Notes under the pieces: generated by a model
Databases searched by the model: none
What the model saw: the letters and a program-made list of their open reading frames with translations, nothing else
Told to the model about the DNA's origin: nothing
Part shown: positions 29,515 to 40,683 of the stretch, piece after piece
How positions within the stretch are numbered: position 1 is the first letter of the stretch
How the letters are laid out: each line of letters begins with the position of its first letter
From: Plakobranchus ocellatus
Lineage: Eukaryota; Mollusca; Gastropoda; Plakobranchidae
Reading direction: 5' to 3'
DNA: 43,760 bases
NCBI GenBank assembly: GCA_019648995.1
Contig: BLXT01005502.1
Span: 1,716,359-1,760,118 of the forward strand
Position numbers and translations under genes: made by a program

Positions 29515-31625
29515 GTAGAGAGTGTTAAAAAGAATAGAGAAGAGACAGAGAAAGAGAGAGGTTTTAATTATTGACACATTCAAACCAATAAAGGAATTCT
29601 TTCTGTCATATTAGCTGCCAACCACTGTGATAAAATCATACTTAGTTCAATTATGACATTGTCAGTATCTAACAAGCCAGTTTTGTTAATGCACTCACAT
29701 GTTGGGATATAAACATAAAAAGAGAACGAATTACTACTTTGAATATGCACAGGTCCTTTTAAGGTACTACTGAATTGTTACAGGTAAGATAATGTTCAAA
29801 ATTGTATCGCTGGCGATTTTGTTTAGGTTACTTGCGCACCCCTTCCCTAAATGTAATTCTTACTTCTGTTTTCTGTTTCTCTTTCTTATAACAAAGTGCT
29901 TTTCTTAAGTGGTGGATTCTAATCTTTGGTGTAGGTTATCAAAGTGCACTTTATTTTCTGGGATGACAAAAGTTGGGGTTTAGCTTTCCAGGAATGGCAT
30001 ATACTCAATACTCAAAACCCTGACACCCATAAACTGAAATAAACAATAACAGTCACATTTAATTCAGCAAGAGGCCATTTTTTTAAACCCTGAAATCATG
30101 TCATAGCTATTTTTGGTAGAAGGCTTTGCCCTCCCCCTAACCAGGGCCACTGCCTTTGATTGCCCATATGTCTGTCTGTGCTTCCCTGTCAATCTAAAGG
30201 GCCAGCTATTGGTGACGTTAATGTAAATGCTTTATGGGTTAATGTTTTCTGTATAACATATCATTCATTTTTGTCGTGCAACCAGATCAATGAGTTGAAT
30301 GAAGCATATAACAATTTGAAGATAAAATAATGTTTAGGTTTTTTTTTTTTCCTTTTTGTGTCTCTTTTTTTTTTTCGCTGCCTTTATCACAGTACCTGCA
30401 CTCAGAATGTTATATGCATTGTTCAATTTTCATTATTGCAAAGCTTATCATTTGCAGTGTCTGGCTGTTTCAAGAATTTACAATATTAGACATGAGACTT
30501 CACACTCACTCGCACTGGTCTCATGATATTTACATGATGGTCTGCACATTTGGGGACATCATTTTTTTTTTAATGTTTGAAATGAAATCTTTAAAAAAAT
30601 ATTAAGGGAAAAAAAAAACTATATTATAATGAGGATGGCATGAAAATGAGTGAAAATAGGTTGAATCTGATCTTTGTACATTATTAACAGCTTAAGTAAA
30701 CAAACCCAAACTCAAATTATTTTGTAGGGTAAACAGTAAACTTTTTTGAAGATAAAATTGAAGATGTTTGAATTTTCTTTCTCTCCTATTACCAATTACT
30801 TCAGCCATGACAGTTGTTGATTTTAGCATTTGGCTCTCTTCCTCAGAGTTCACATATATAGTTGAATTGTTGTAAATTTGTACCTTTGTTCATACAAAAT
30901 GTGTTGCATATGAACTAGTCCTCATGCAAAAATCAAAACTGAGCCTGCTAGCCAAACCTTCAAGTTTGTTTCACCTTAAGTGTTGCATTTTGTAAATTAG
31001 TCAGCTTTTCATGTTAGCTAGTTTAATTGCTGTATGGTATTTTCTTCATTAAATTGTTGGTGCTTGTATGATCACTTTTTTTTTTTTTCCTGTGTTAAAA
31101 ATGCAGTAAGTTTTTATTATTTTTTTGGTGTAAATATATATATTTTTTTACACACATCAATTTTCATGTATGTTTGTTAATTTTGTAATAAAGTAAGGCT
31201 TTTTGTAGCCCTGAGAAATGGTCAAGGAATAAGATCATAAAGGTAGGAAACTTTGTTTAAAATATTTCCTCTATCTCAAGTATGCAATCAATTCAAACTG
31301 TGCTGTTGGAAATGTTGCCCTCTGGCTATCTTGTCAGATAAGGATCACAAAAAGCCATGAAGCGGCGTCTGATTATGTTGTTTCCTTGCATGAAAAAGTC
31401 TTTGTGGAAAATATTTTTCCTTCCGACATATATAATTTTATCTATTTATTTTTGCTCTCAAAGCTTCTGGCTAGTGAACTGAATTATGCTTTTACAAAAC
31501 CTTTTCTTTATGATTTGACTCAATGTTTCATGAATGTAAATATCTTTTTTCTGCAAATGTTTATGTTTATAGATAGATAAGCCTGTATACATTTGATGTA
31601 TTTTTTATTTGCTGCAATGCTTTCA

Positions 31626-31631
31626 AATAAA
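31626..31631 (+). promoter_or_regulatory. Candidate distal poly(A) signal of the FGD transcript
   Basis: AATAAA followed within about 50 bases by a GT-rich stretch (TTGTGTTACTTCAGGGTCTG) and then a T-rich run, the expected downstream elements. It is the last plus-strand signal before the strand bias flips. A second AATAAA lies at 31187-31192. Confidence 0.45.
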
Positions 31632-31942
31632 ACTATTTACAAATTGGCTTCTATAGATTTTTATATTGTGTTACTTCAGGGTCTGCACAATAGGTTGGTG
31701 AGAATAAAATCGTAGTTTTTCTCTTTTTTTTTTTTTAAATTGGATTGTCTGCTATCCAAGAGAAGAAGGTTATGCTAAATTTTACATAAATTAAAAAATA
31801 TGGCAGTGTGTGGAAGTTGTTTAGAAATCCATCCGCCAGCATTACTAGAGAATTCCTGACTAATATCCATTATTCATGCTCACAGTGCAAATCAAATGTA
31901 CAAAAAACAAAAGACGAATTTACAGATACTCAAAGCGCAACT

Positions 31943-31948
31943 TTTATT
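31943..31948 (-). promoter_or_regulatory. Candidate poly(A) signal of the neuroglian transcript
   Basis: TTTATT on the plus strand, that is AATAAA on the minus strand. It is followed on the minus strand by T/GT-rich sequence (TCTTTTGTTTTTTGTACATT), a suitable downstream element. The distance from the stop codon would give a 3' UTR of about 6.8 kb; closer signals may be used instead. Confidence 0.4.
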
Positions 31949-34684
31949 CAACCTTTGACACAATCTTGTTCCATTCATGCCCTAGTTTTAATTAAGAAAT
32001 ATTTTGAATGATACATGACACATCAAAAATAATCCTCTTTTTAAAACAAAATGTATATTCAGAAAAAGGTTCATTAACATAATTATTGAACAAGAAGGGG
32101 ATCTCCAAAAAAATTTTAAATTTACAGTATTTATTAAAAATGTGTACTTTCGTGCACAAAAACCAAAAACCAAATCTTTAGTTGACAGCTTTCTTTCTTG
32201 CATCAGTGCTGCTTTATAATAATGGCACATGTCATCAAAATATTAAAAGAGAAAAAAATAGGAGGCTGGGTTTTTTAAAAATTTTATCTTGACCTATCTT
32301 TTTCCAGTATAATCTATCAAAGTTTTACAAAATTTTGTCGGTGCATTTCTATTTTGACAACTCCGGAATGATGATACTGGTCTCCACCTGCGTCATGCCA
32401 GTATTGTAGAGCAGTGATAACACATCTGTGGCTTTTTTCTCCCAAAAGTAATTATTTTCATAGCATAACTTTGATATTTTTCTCCTGGCTCGAGTTACCT
32501 TATATTATTTTTCTCAACTCTTAATTAATTAATTTAGGAACACTCAAAAAAAGCTCCTAAAATTTGAACACACTCAAAAGCGCAGATTATAAATAACACT
32601 CACAATCTCATACTTGGATAGGATACATAATTATTTATAAAATGATAAAAATATACATACACAGTTCATGGAATCTGCAAATAAAATATAAATTTCTGGA
32701 ACACATATTTTACCATAAAAATGTTAGGCAGTGGGCAAAACTGGAATTTTGGATGTTAAGACTTGATCAGAGGGATTTGAAACTTGAGTGATTGCCTCCA
32801 CAAATTTTCCGCAAGTGTGGGGGATGTGAGTTGATAGCATGATAGACGCACACTTCTAGCAGCAGATATCTATGTATCAAGTCCATTCTCAATTTTTCTC
32901 AATGTTTATAGCAAGCAACTTCCTCCATAAACGTGAGAATTTTACACCAAACTTAACAGATGAACTTAAAGCTTTTTCAATCTTCCAAAATCTTTAAATC
33001 CAGCCAATAGCCAAGGCAGTCAATAAACCAAACCAATCATCAAGCTTCTGGTCCATTTAGCATTCCTCTGTGTTTGTGCAAAGTTAATTCTTAAAGTAAA
33101 TTTTGTAGAAAGTTGAAACTTTCAAATGCCTCCAGAGCTGATCAAATTTGATTCAATTATTGGAACTTTTTCAAGACCGTTACACTCAATTGTTAGCGGG
33201 AGTGCGGCATTTATATATATATATTTCCCTATTTGACTTTGTGAAGAATTCTACAGGTATCAATGCATGTATAAGATTTTGTTTTCGCATAAAAGCAAGC
33301 AATATTGTGTACACTAGTATAAAGCCTACAAAATTTACATCTCCGGTGAAATAAAAAATGCACAACAATAAAAACAATATGCAAACACATGAACTGGTAG
33401 ACCCAATTACTGATGCGATAAAGTGAGTAAATCAGAAATGAAGGTACTTAATATTTGTAGAAAAAAGAGACATGAAAATAATTCAAAACATTCACACTAA
33501 CAATGATACTCTAATTGATTCATTCATTATGCTTCATAACCAGCAAACTCTCACCAAAACAACACCAACAAAACATTTTGGAATGATAACCACTGCTCAT
33601 ACCTTTACTTTTGTTTTAAGAAAAAAAAAAACTGAAAATGACCCCATGGCATTCAAAGGCTTCTCATATATGGGGCAAAGTCCAGTTATCACTACAGACC
33701 TTGCATCATTACAGATCTAAAGCATTATATAAACATAGAGGCTCTAACAAAATTATACATCAATTAAGATAAAATTTAAAGCAATTTGATGAAAACTCTT
33801 ACAGTAACTTAAAACTTCACTTAAAGACAGTTAAATTAGAGGCATAAATGTATGAATATTTTCAAAGCTTCCATAGAAATTTATACAATTTTAAAGTTTG
33901 TTTTCTTTGTTCACAATATAGAAGTTGGTTTCCCAGTTTCTGTGATTAGAACCAGCATAACTCACATGGGGTGATAAAAAAATCCAACACCTTCATAAAA
34001 ACACCGATCAAATCATGTTATTTAACGTGTTCCTCCTAAAAAAAAAAAAGGTAAGACAAATATCTTGACATCAATTTCAAGAACATTGAGACCATTCCAT
34101 TTTAGCCTAATTATCCATTATCGATTCCTATAAGTTCATGAAATCATTCATTAGGAAAAATCTATTCAAAGATTTATTGCTTAACTCATTGGTGAATGAA
34201 CAGCAAAGGAGCAGGTAAAAATAATGCAAAAGGAGGGGAAACATTTGCGGCATTTACACAATTTTAGACATAGATGCAGTTGATCATAAAATTCATACTG
34301 AAACTGTCATAATGTTTGAACAGATGTGGTTGTCTTTAATGTCATTCGATTCCTGCATATGGCGCTACCCATCTTTCTCTATGCCTTTTACCATCTGATC
34401 TAGATTCGCTAAAGAGGCACAGTGAGCCATTGAACATTTAGCAATTTAAAGTAAATTGGATGGATTTCTGTTTTAAAAATTCATTTTTAAAATAAAAAAA
34501 AGATAGTCATATATTGTGGGAAAAAGAGATAAAAACTAGTGCCATCTTTATGTACCTCCTACTAGTTTTTAACTAGTCATTGAATGTAAAACGGAGAGAA
34601 AAACATGTGCCCACTTCAGATGGCACACTTTAAAATAAAAAATTTTAATTTTGTGTAGATTCACTCTCATAAATCTTGATACTT

Positions 34685-34699
34685 ACACACACACACACA
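34685..34699. repeat. (AC)n microsatellite
   Basis: About seven AC units. Confidence 0.85.
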
Positions 34700-36437
34700 T
34701 ATAATTTATGCACTTATATAATATGTATAAAAAAACTAAAAATGAAATTACATATACAGAGAAAGATATATGTACAGAATGAGAGAGAGCAAGCAGCACA
34801 TCCAAGGCAACTGTTGAGTATAATAGTTACTGTTGTAGCATCAGAGATTCAATCAGAAAAAAAAAAGCAAACAAAATGTATTCAAGCCCCATTTTACTAG
34901 GTTAAAAGGCTTATGGAAAACATACGCGTGCAGCTGTGTACGTTTCAAAACAATAAAAAAGCACATACATAGATTCAGTGTAAATCAAAGTGGAAGCAAT
35001 TTAAACCATAATTATAACCTAAAAACCAACTGTCTTTCAAGATTTGAACGGACTAAGCACATATGACAATATAATGAAATCATGGATGAAATGTGAAAAA
35101 TAATTCCACCTACTGTACGATGCTTGCCGCTCGCATTACTTATAACGTACAATGGCAGAGGACAGATTGAAATTAATAGTACATAAGCACATACATACAG
35201 GAAAATGAACTTTGCCAAAATATCAGCAACTGTAACTAAAATGAAAATAGCATTATATTACGATAAGGGAAAGCCACCTATGCTGCCACACAGTGGAAAT
35301 TTGCACTCTTTCTCTCCAATCACATTCTTTTTTTTTTTTTTATTTTTCTTACTGAATATAATGACTACATTAAAAAAATGGATTGACTTAAAGTTTGTCG
35401 ATAAACTTTTGATATAAAGCATCATTTTACGACTAGAATAGCTTGGGGCTGCAGGTATATTTAAAAGAAAACACACACACCTGATACCATTCAAATAAAA
35501 ATTACATTTAAAAAAGAAAATCCAAATGAACAGCCTGATTCATGTAAATCTTATGTTTTAAAAATGTGTGTTAAAAACGTAATTCCACATAAAAGTCATG
35601 GATGGAAGGAAGGTGTAAAATGACTCATGGCAAAATAACCTTTGTCTATGAACATAAAAGCACAGAAGTTTTTTTTCTCATGGCTGGAGACTAAAGTATC
35701 TTTGTAAAACAATGAAGCAAAATCGTCACAAAAAATATCAACATTTGTTGAATGAAACGGTAATAAAGGTGATTGCCCTGCAATATTATTGCACTTGAAT
35801 TATTCAAAATGCTACCATTTTTGAGAGTGTGTGGTGATGGGGGGGGGGAGGGGAAGGGAGCGGTAGGTTTAGATAATGTGAATGATCAATTAAGATTAAT
35901 TTTACGCTAAGGATTTCTCCTACAAAGTGATGTAGATACAATCCGAAAAATACTTTGAAAATAATGAAGCATAACAAATAAAGCTGATGAAAATAGTAAT
36001 TGCACAAACATAGCTCGGACCGGATTTCTGAAATACAACATTGCTAAAACAAATCAGTGAAAATTGTGTCGTACTTAAACAAAAAATGAACATGAATATT
36101 CATGAAAAGCTGGTTCCAATATTTGTGAGTTTATGCATCCAGCTCTTACTTTAAGATTAAAAAGAGATGAAACATAATAGGAATGGAAATAGTGGATCTC
36201 CATTTTGAAGTCAGGGCTTTGTATGAAAATGAATAAAGTTATCAACAACTTCTCCATTTCACATTTCACACAAAAATATTTTAAACAATTGCTTCCTCTG
36301 ATTTCTTCCAAAAGTAAGATTGTAGAAAAATATTCAACCTATAAATTAAAAAAAAAGGAGTGTAAGCAATCATAATCTGTAACAAATGTAAAGAGAATGA
36401 ATGCATTTAAAAACAAAAAAACAAAAAACAAACAAAA

Positions 36438-36443
<6 letters not shown>

Positions 36444-36481
<38 letters not shown>
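36444..36481. repeat. (AT)n microsatellite
   Basis: About 19 AT units, preceded by A-rich sequence with single C interruptions. Confidence 0.95.
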
Positions 36482-36485
<4 letters not shown>

Positions 36486-36746
36486 TGTCAAGCAAAGCAC
36501 AAATAAGCAGCAACCCAAAATAACAACAAGACTATTTCAAAACTGGGCTCCTTGTGAAGCAGTGCAGCTGTGAGAATCCTAGGTAGGCAAAGCAACACCT
36601 CTCTACATAATGTAGTCACAAATGATAATCAGCATATCATCAATTTTAAGTACAATATTTTGAAATATGACAACTGGAAATGCAACATGAAGTACAATAG
36701 GAGGAATCACAAAGAAAGGAAAATTGAATTGACTTGTACAGTATTT

Positions 36747-36802
36747 AAAAAAAAACAAAAAAAAAACAAAAAACGAAACAAATAAAAAAACAAAACAAAA
36801 AA
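36747..36802. repeat. A-rich low-complexity block
   Basis: A runs broken by single C or G bases (AAAAACAAAA type). Poly-U on the presumed minus-strand transcript. Confidence 0.85.
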
Positions 36803-37580
36803 GTAATAAAACTATATGAACCAAACCATGGGAGATCAAAAGATCTCAAAGCATGAGGAAATTGTAACTCTATTTCAATGATAACCTATAGGCTTTTTAG
36901 AAAGGGAAAGGTAAAGAAAACAGAGTTTGCTCACAAGCCTCAGACTTAAAAAAAACCAACACAGAGAACAGAAAAACCCAGCTGCCTAAGCCGCGGTCAG
37001 TCTACTTCTTTAACATATCAATCAATATATCCTGTCCCTTTCAAAAGTGATTAGAAACTACAGGTTTCTATAAAGAACATCCATGGCCAATGCCTTATGC
37101 CAAAAATATTTCTATTGCAAACAATTGTTCTCTCGTTTCTTTCACTCAGAGATAACCATGGTTAACTATTTTTTTTTCTCCAATTTTGTTTGAGATTCTT
37201 GAAGATGCAGCAAATCCTTTGAAACTCTCAATAACTAGGGAAGGAAAAGTAGAGTTCACATAGATAGAAGAGGCCTGACTTTTGGCGGGCTACAACCAAA
37301 TCACAAAATCCTGCTATGATCACACAAGAAAAATATTCCCTGAGAAATGAAAATAACTAGTACACAAAAATAAAACCAAGAAAAAAGAAGCAACGTTTGA
37401 AGAAAGATAAAATGCTATATTTCTTTGAACTAAAACAAATCATCTTCCTTTTTTCTTCTTTTTGAAAGTCCAAATCCATTTGCTAGAGAAAAAAATCGCA
37501 CTATAGGTTTGTTTTAATATGCGATACTAGCAGAGAAAGAAATAAGTTTTTGTTACAGAAGTTCACTCAACCTAATATAA

Positions 37581-37664
37581 GCTTGGATAAAATTAATACC
37601 CTCTGCCCTAAACGATTCTCTGGCTTGGATAAAATTAATACCCTCTGCTTTAAACGATTCTCTG
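37581..37664. repeat. 42-bp tandem duplication
   Basis: Two adjacent 42-bp copies (37581-37622 and 37623-37664), each starting GCTTGGATAAAATTAATACC and ending ACGATTCTCTG. They differ at two bases (CCCTAA versus CTTTAA), so the duplication is recent. Confidence 0.95.
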
Positions 37665-38223
37665 TGTACTTAGATACAGAAGAAAAAGAAACAAAACAAA
37701 AGTTGTAAGTAATACTTTCATCACAAAAATGGCATTGAAAAACTCCCACAAACACATCTACAAATATCAGAAGGGGTCAACTGAAAAGGTGACTCCATTA
37801 ATAAATTAAAACATTACTGATTATGCAACAGGTCTATAAAAAGTTATCACAAATCATATCAACTAGACATTTCACATTACACAAGATAGAATGAGTAAGG
37901 TTACCTGCTGAAAAAAATACTAAAATAAAACAGCACCAAGCTATTGACAATCTCAAAAAATTCTATCTTTCTTACTTCATCTACAATTTCAAATGTGTAC
38001 ATATCTTTTTTCATTTATTTACTTTTCCCCTTGAGGAAAAATTTCATGTATGTATTAAAAAAAAAAAGTTTTAAATTTCTTTAACTGAGTAGTAATTCTA
38101 TGCTTAACAGCAGAAGAAAATAAAAGCGAACTGTATTTTGGTTACACTCGAAAGTGTGGCCCATATTTTTTGTGTATCACTCTATCAGCTGCAGAGTGTG
38201 TCAAACTGGACACTGGTGTGTAC

Positions 38224-38314
38224 TTAGTTTATGATCAGCGCAACATCATGAACTTTGATGATCTGGAACGATTGCTTGCCTTTGTAGCGCATGAACTGGT
38301 GCAATTCCTTTTCT
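38224..38314 (-). CDS. Hypothetical alternative terminal exon of neuroglian
   Basis: On the minus strand, after ATGGATTAG, 29 codons run to TAA at 38224-38226. They enter in phase 2 with an A, exactly like the known terminal exon at 38989, so splicing from the donor at 39981 would stay in frame and give ...GFGKP-EKELHQFMRYKG... without the FIGQY motif. The region is richer in GC and more complex than its surroundings. Against it: a weak polypyrimidine tract, no homology that I recognise, and an overlapping plus-strand open frame. It could be a conserved UTR element or chance. Confidence 0.2.
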
Positions 38315-38769
38315 CTAATCCATAATTGAACAACAATTATTATCCTTTAGCAGCAAAGACTTCAAAGTTTTTTGGCTTTTCTTATCTAAACAATAGAACA
38401 AAAAAAAATGCGTTTGCCAACATAGACAAATTGAAATTTATGTAGCATGAAAATGGACAGTGCTCACATTTGAACTCCTACTGGGTGAATAATCTGATTC
38501 AGAGACATTGCTGAGAAATGGCCCATGCCATCCAATGTAGTTAAAACATCATGAGAGAGGGAAAACAAAGTTCTTCGAAATTCCTGTGATCTTATGCAAC
38601 CTCATTTTAAAAAGAAAAAAAAAAATCACTACTTCCTAAATATACAACTTAGACATACAACTGCGAGTTATGAAGAAAAAAGCCTTGGCCACACAGAACA
38701 ACAAAAATCTTAAAGAAGACTGAGACACTGAGTGACGCGATTCAATCAGCCCAAAACCCTCTATTTACA

Positions 38770-38790
38770 GCTCTCTCTCTCTCTGTCTGT
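38770..38790. repeat. Short (CT)n/(CTGT)n tract after the neuroglian stop
   Basis: CTCTCTCT followed by CTGTCTGTCT on the plus strand, a purine-rich start of the 3' UTR on the minus strand. Confidence 0.85.
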
Positions 38791-38796
38791 CTAAGA

Positions 38797-38989
38797 CTAT
38801 ACTATTGAGGATGTATTTCCTGGATCATTCACCTTCTGCCCTGGCCCATACTGCCCGATGAAGGACCCGTCTTCATTGAATTTGCTGGCATCGTCATCTC
38901 CATAGTCGAGACTGTCAGATTCTGCATCCAGTGGCATTTTCTCCCCATCTTGATCGAATGAGCTGCTTGCACCAAGCCCGTTCTCATCT
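38797..38989 (-). CDS. Nrg: Neuroglian terminal exon with ankyrin-binding FIGQY motif
   Basis: 193 nt on the minus strand after TTTTTGTCAG. The first A completes Pro; 63 residues then a TAG stop. It holds [19 protein letters not shown] followed by SFIGQYGPG, the ankyrin-binding signature, and ends GNTSSIV. Drosophila Nrg has alternative ends just after FIGQY; here only this one is clear. Confidence 0.95.
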
Positions 38990-40683
38990 CTGACAAAAAG
39001 AGAGAAAGAAAAGAGAAAAGTATGAAGATTCAAACAGATTTAAAAAAAAAGATGAGCCATTTTAGTACCTTTTTTATGTCCCTTTCTCCTCACAAAGCAA
39101 AAGACCACAGTAACCGGCTTAATAACATTTTTTTTTTTATGTTTTAAATGGGCCCTAGGAAGGGAAGTAGGTGGATTAGGAATATTATTTCAGAAAACTG
39201 CTCAATGTTTTTTTTTTAGAGGAAATGAAAGTATGTTTTTCAACAAGAGCAAAGGAGTCACATGACAGTAAGGGTTCATATGTACTGATTTGTTAAATGC
39301 TAAACTAAAGCTCCTTCCTCAGCTTCTCAATGATGGATTGTCAACATTCCACAAATTTGGCCTAATTTTTTCCTGAAATGTATTTTAAAAAAATGAAATT
39401 CCTAAAGGCAATTTTATCCTCCCACATTTGCATAAACTTTCAAAGTCTTAAACAAGTAATTATAGCTCAGGACTTGTGTTGAACAAATTGAGGATAGAAT
39501 GGTGATTTAAACAATTTGAATAGTTATAGGACTGCACAGATGCAATAAATAACCTGTACTTTATCTTCCAACAGCGTTTCTGCTATTATTTTGTTGATTT
39601 TTTTGGCCTTTCTTTCATCTATGATTTAATTAAGACCATTTCACCATTTTTCAACAATTTCTAAATTTCTCTTAGCACATTTCTTTAGTGCTTGGCTTAT
39701 CTTATAAATTTAATGCAGAATTATACCCTTTTCCTACTAATCTGAAAGTTCCACTTTTAATACTGAAAACACTTGAAACAATGTATCATTAATTTGCTTA
39801 TACAATAAAATTATGATTTAAAATAAAAAAAAAATGTTAACACGGAAATTTCAGAAAAGTTGAACTTGATGTCTACAATAATTATTACTTAATATTTTAT
39901 AAGGAGAGATGTTGGAACTGATTACCCACATGCCACTTTTGCCTAACTGTGTTTCATTGTTTACACGAACTGGTCACTTACGGTTTTCCAAAGCCATTGA
40001 AATGGTCCTGGTTGTCGTCACAGTTGCCTCTCAGGCGCTCCTTCTCTTGAACTAGAGGAATGGACAGGCACAATATTAGTTATAATAGTAAACAGAATGC
40101 AAGAATGAAATACACAATCAGTTTTAAAAACTCAACGTTAATTTATTTAATTTCTCATGTTAGGCTTCCTATAAATTAATGCAAATTTTGAACTGTAAAA
40201 CTGTAATTTTTAATAGTAAAATGCTACAGCAGTCTGTCTACATTTTGCTTAAGGCCAACATGGAAACTTTTATATATTCCAACTCCTGAATCGTTATCTG
40301 TGAATCAAGACAAGAAATCAAGTTCAGCCCAAAGTTGCATTGCAAGATTTGACCAAACTTTGACTTAGAGGATCCGCTGGAGATTTGTGATCACCAAAAT
40401 GTGGTGTAGCAGCCCAATCACACGCACTCATTACAACACTTGACAAAAGAAGATGGGAATCAGCACAAAAATAGTTATCTCTCCACTGCCAGAAATTTTA
40501 GTCTCAGGACTAGTGCTAGCGCCACCTTGTTCAGACAATTTAACTTCAGCACAATACCTGGATAGTTGTCTCCCCTGTTTCGCTTGATAATGCAGACGAT
40601 GATGAGGAAGAGAATGAGGATAGCAATGGCCACCATCATACCAATGAACCAAGCTGCTGTCAGGAATGTTGCTTTTGTTGCAC
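38797..40683 (-). CDS. Nrg: Neuroglian (L1CAM family), 3' part: transmembrane segment and cytoplasmic tail
   Basis: Seen: three exons (40683-40558, 40051-39982, 38989-38797) join in one frame to one membrane-spanning helix, the juxtamembrane motif [16 protein letters not shown] and a short acidic tail holding [12 protein letters not shown]. Known of the family: L1/neuroglian proteins are homophilic neural adhesion receptors; KRxRGxxY binds FERM-type partners and FIGQY binds ankyrin when the Tyr is unphosphorylated. The tail closely resembles Drosophila neuroglian and vertebrate neurofascin in layout. The gene runs off the right edge, where Ig and FNIII exons should lie; a probable further exon is at 43485-43586. 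The tail ends S-S-I-V, a class I PDZ-type end. It converges with the FGD gene and no functional link is evident. Confidence 0.93.
38990..39981 (-). other. Neuroglian intron before the terminal exon
   Basis: 992 bp, AT-rich, no exon or repeat recognised. Confidence 0.85.
39982..40051 (-). CDS. Nrg: Neuroglian cytoplasmic exon
   Basis: 70 nt on the minus strand between CCTCTAG and GTAAGT. The incoming G makes Val, giving [12 protein letters not shown], the conserved juxtamembrane continuation, followed by [12 protein letters not shown] and a split Pro codon (phase 2). Confidence 0.92.
40558..40683 (-). CDS. Nrg: Neuroglian transmembrane exon
   Basis: 126 nt on the minus strand after ATCTCCGCAG, ending at CAG|GTATTG. 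It enters and leaves in phase 1. It encodes [15 protein letters not shown], a hydrophobic helix of about 23 residues rich in Ile/Leu/Val, then [18 protein letters not shown] and KRNRG are hallmarks of L1-family transmembrane borders. Confidence 0.95.

Larger units (their letters stand above)
23416..31650 (+). other. Probable long 3' UTR of the FGD gene
   Basis: After the TAA there is no convincing coding region on either strand for over 8 kb. The plus strand stays strongly T-rich, as in the gene's introns, up to about 31.74 kb. Several AATAAA hexamers are candidate ends (27065, 27818, 30038 regions, 31187 and 31626). Pumilio-type TGTANATA words lie at 25534-25541, 31129-31136 and 31535-31542. 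Two minisatellites lie inside. How much is transcribed cannot be told from sequence; a short UTR plus intergenic DNA is the alternative. Confidence 0.45.
31949..38796 (-). other. Probable long 3' UTR of neuroglian
   Basis: Between the neuroglian stop and the candidate poly(A) signal no convincing gene is seen. The minus strand is T-rich (plus-strand A runs at 33630, 34040, 36350, 36420, 36750, 38060 and 38620), matching sense-strand bias of the minus-strand gene. It contains (AC)n, (AT)n, a 42-bp duplication and the island at 38089-38325. Long 3' UTRs are common for neural adhesion genes, but the extent here is inference. Confidence 0.45.

Noticed and set aside
40431..40652. Open frame of 73 codons over the neuroglian transmembrane exon
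   Set aside because: Out-of-frame shadow of the transmembrane exon and its intron.
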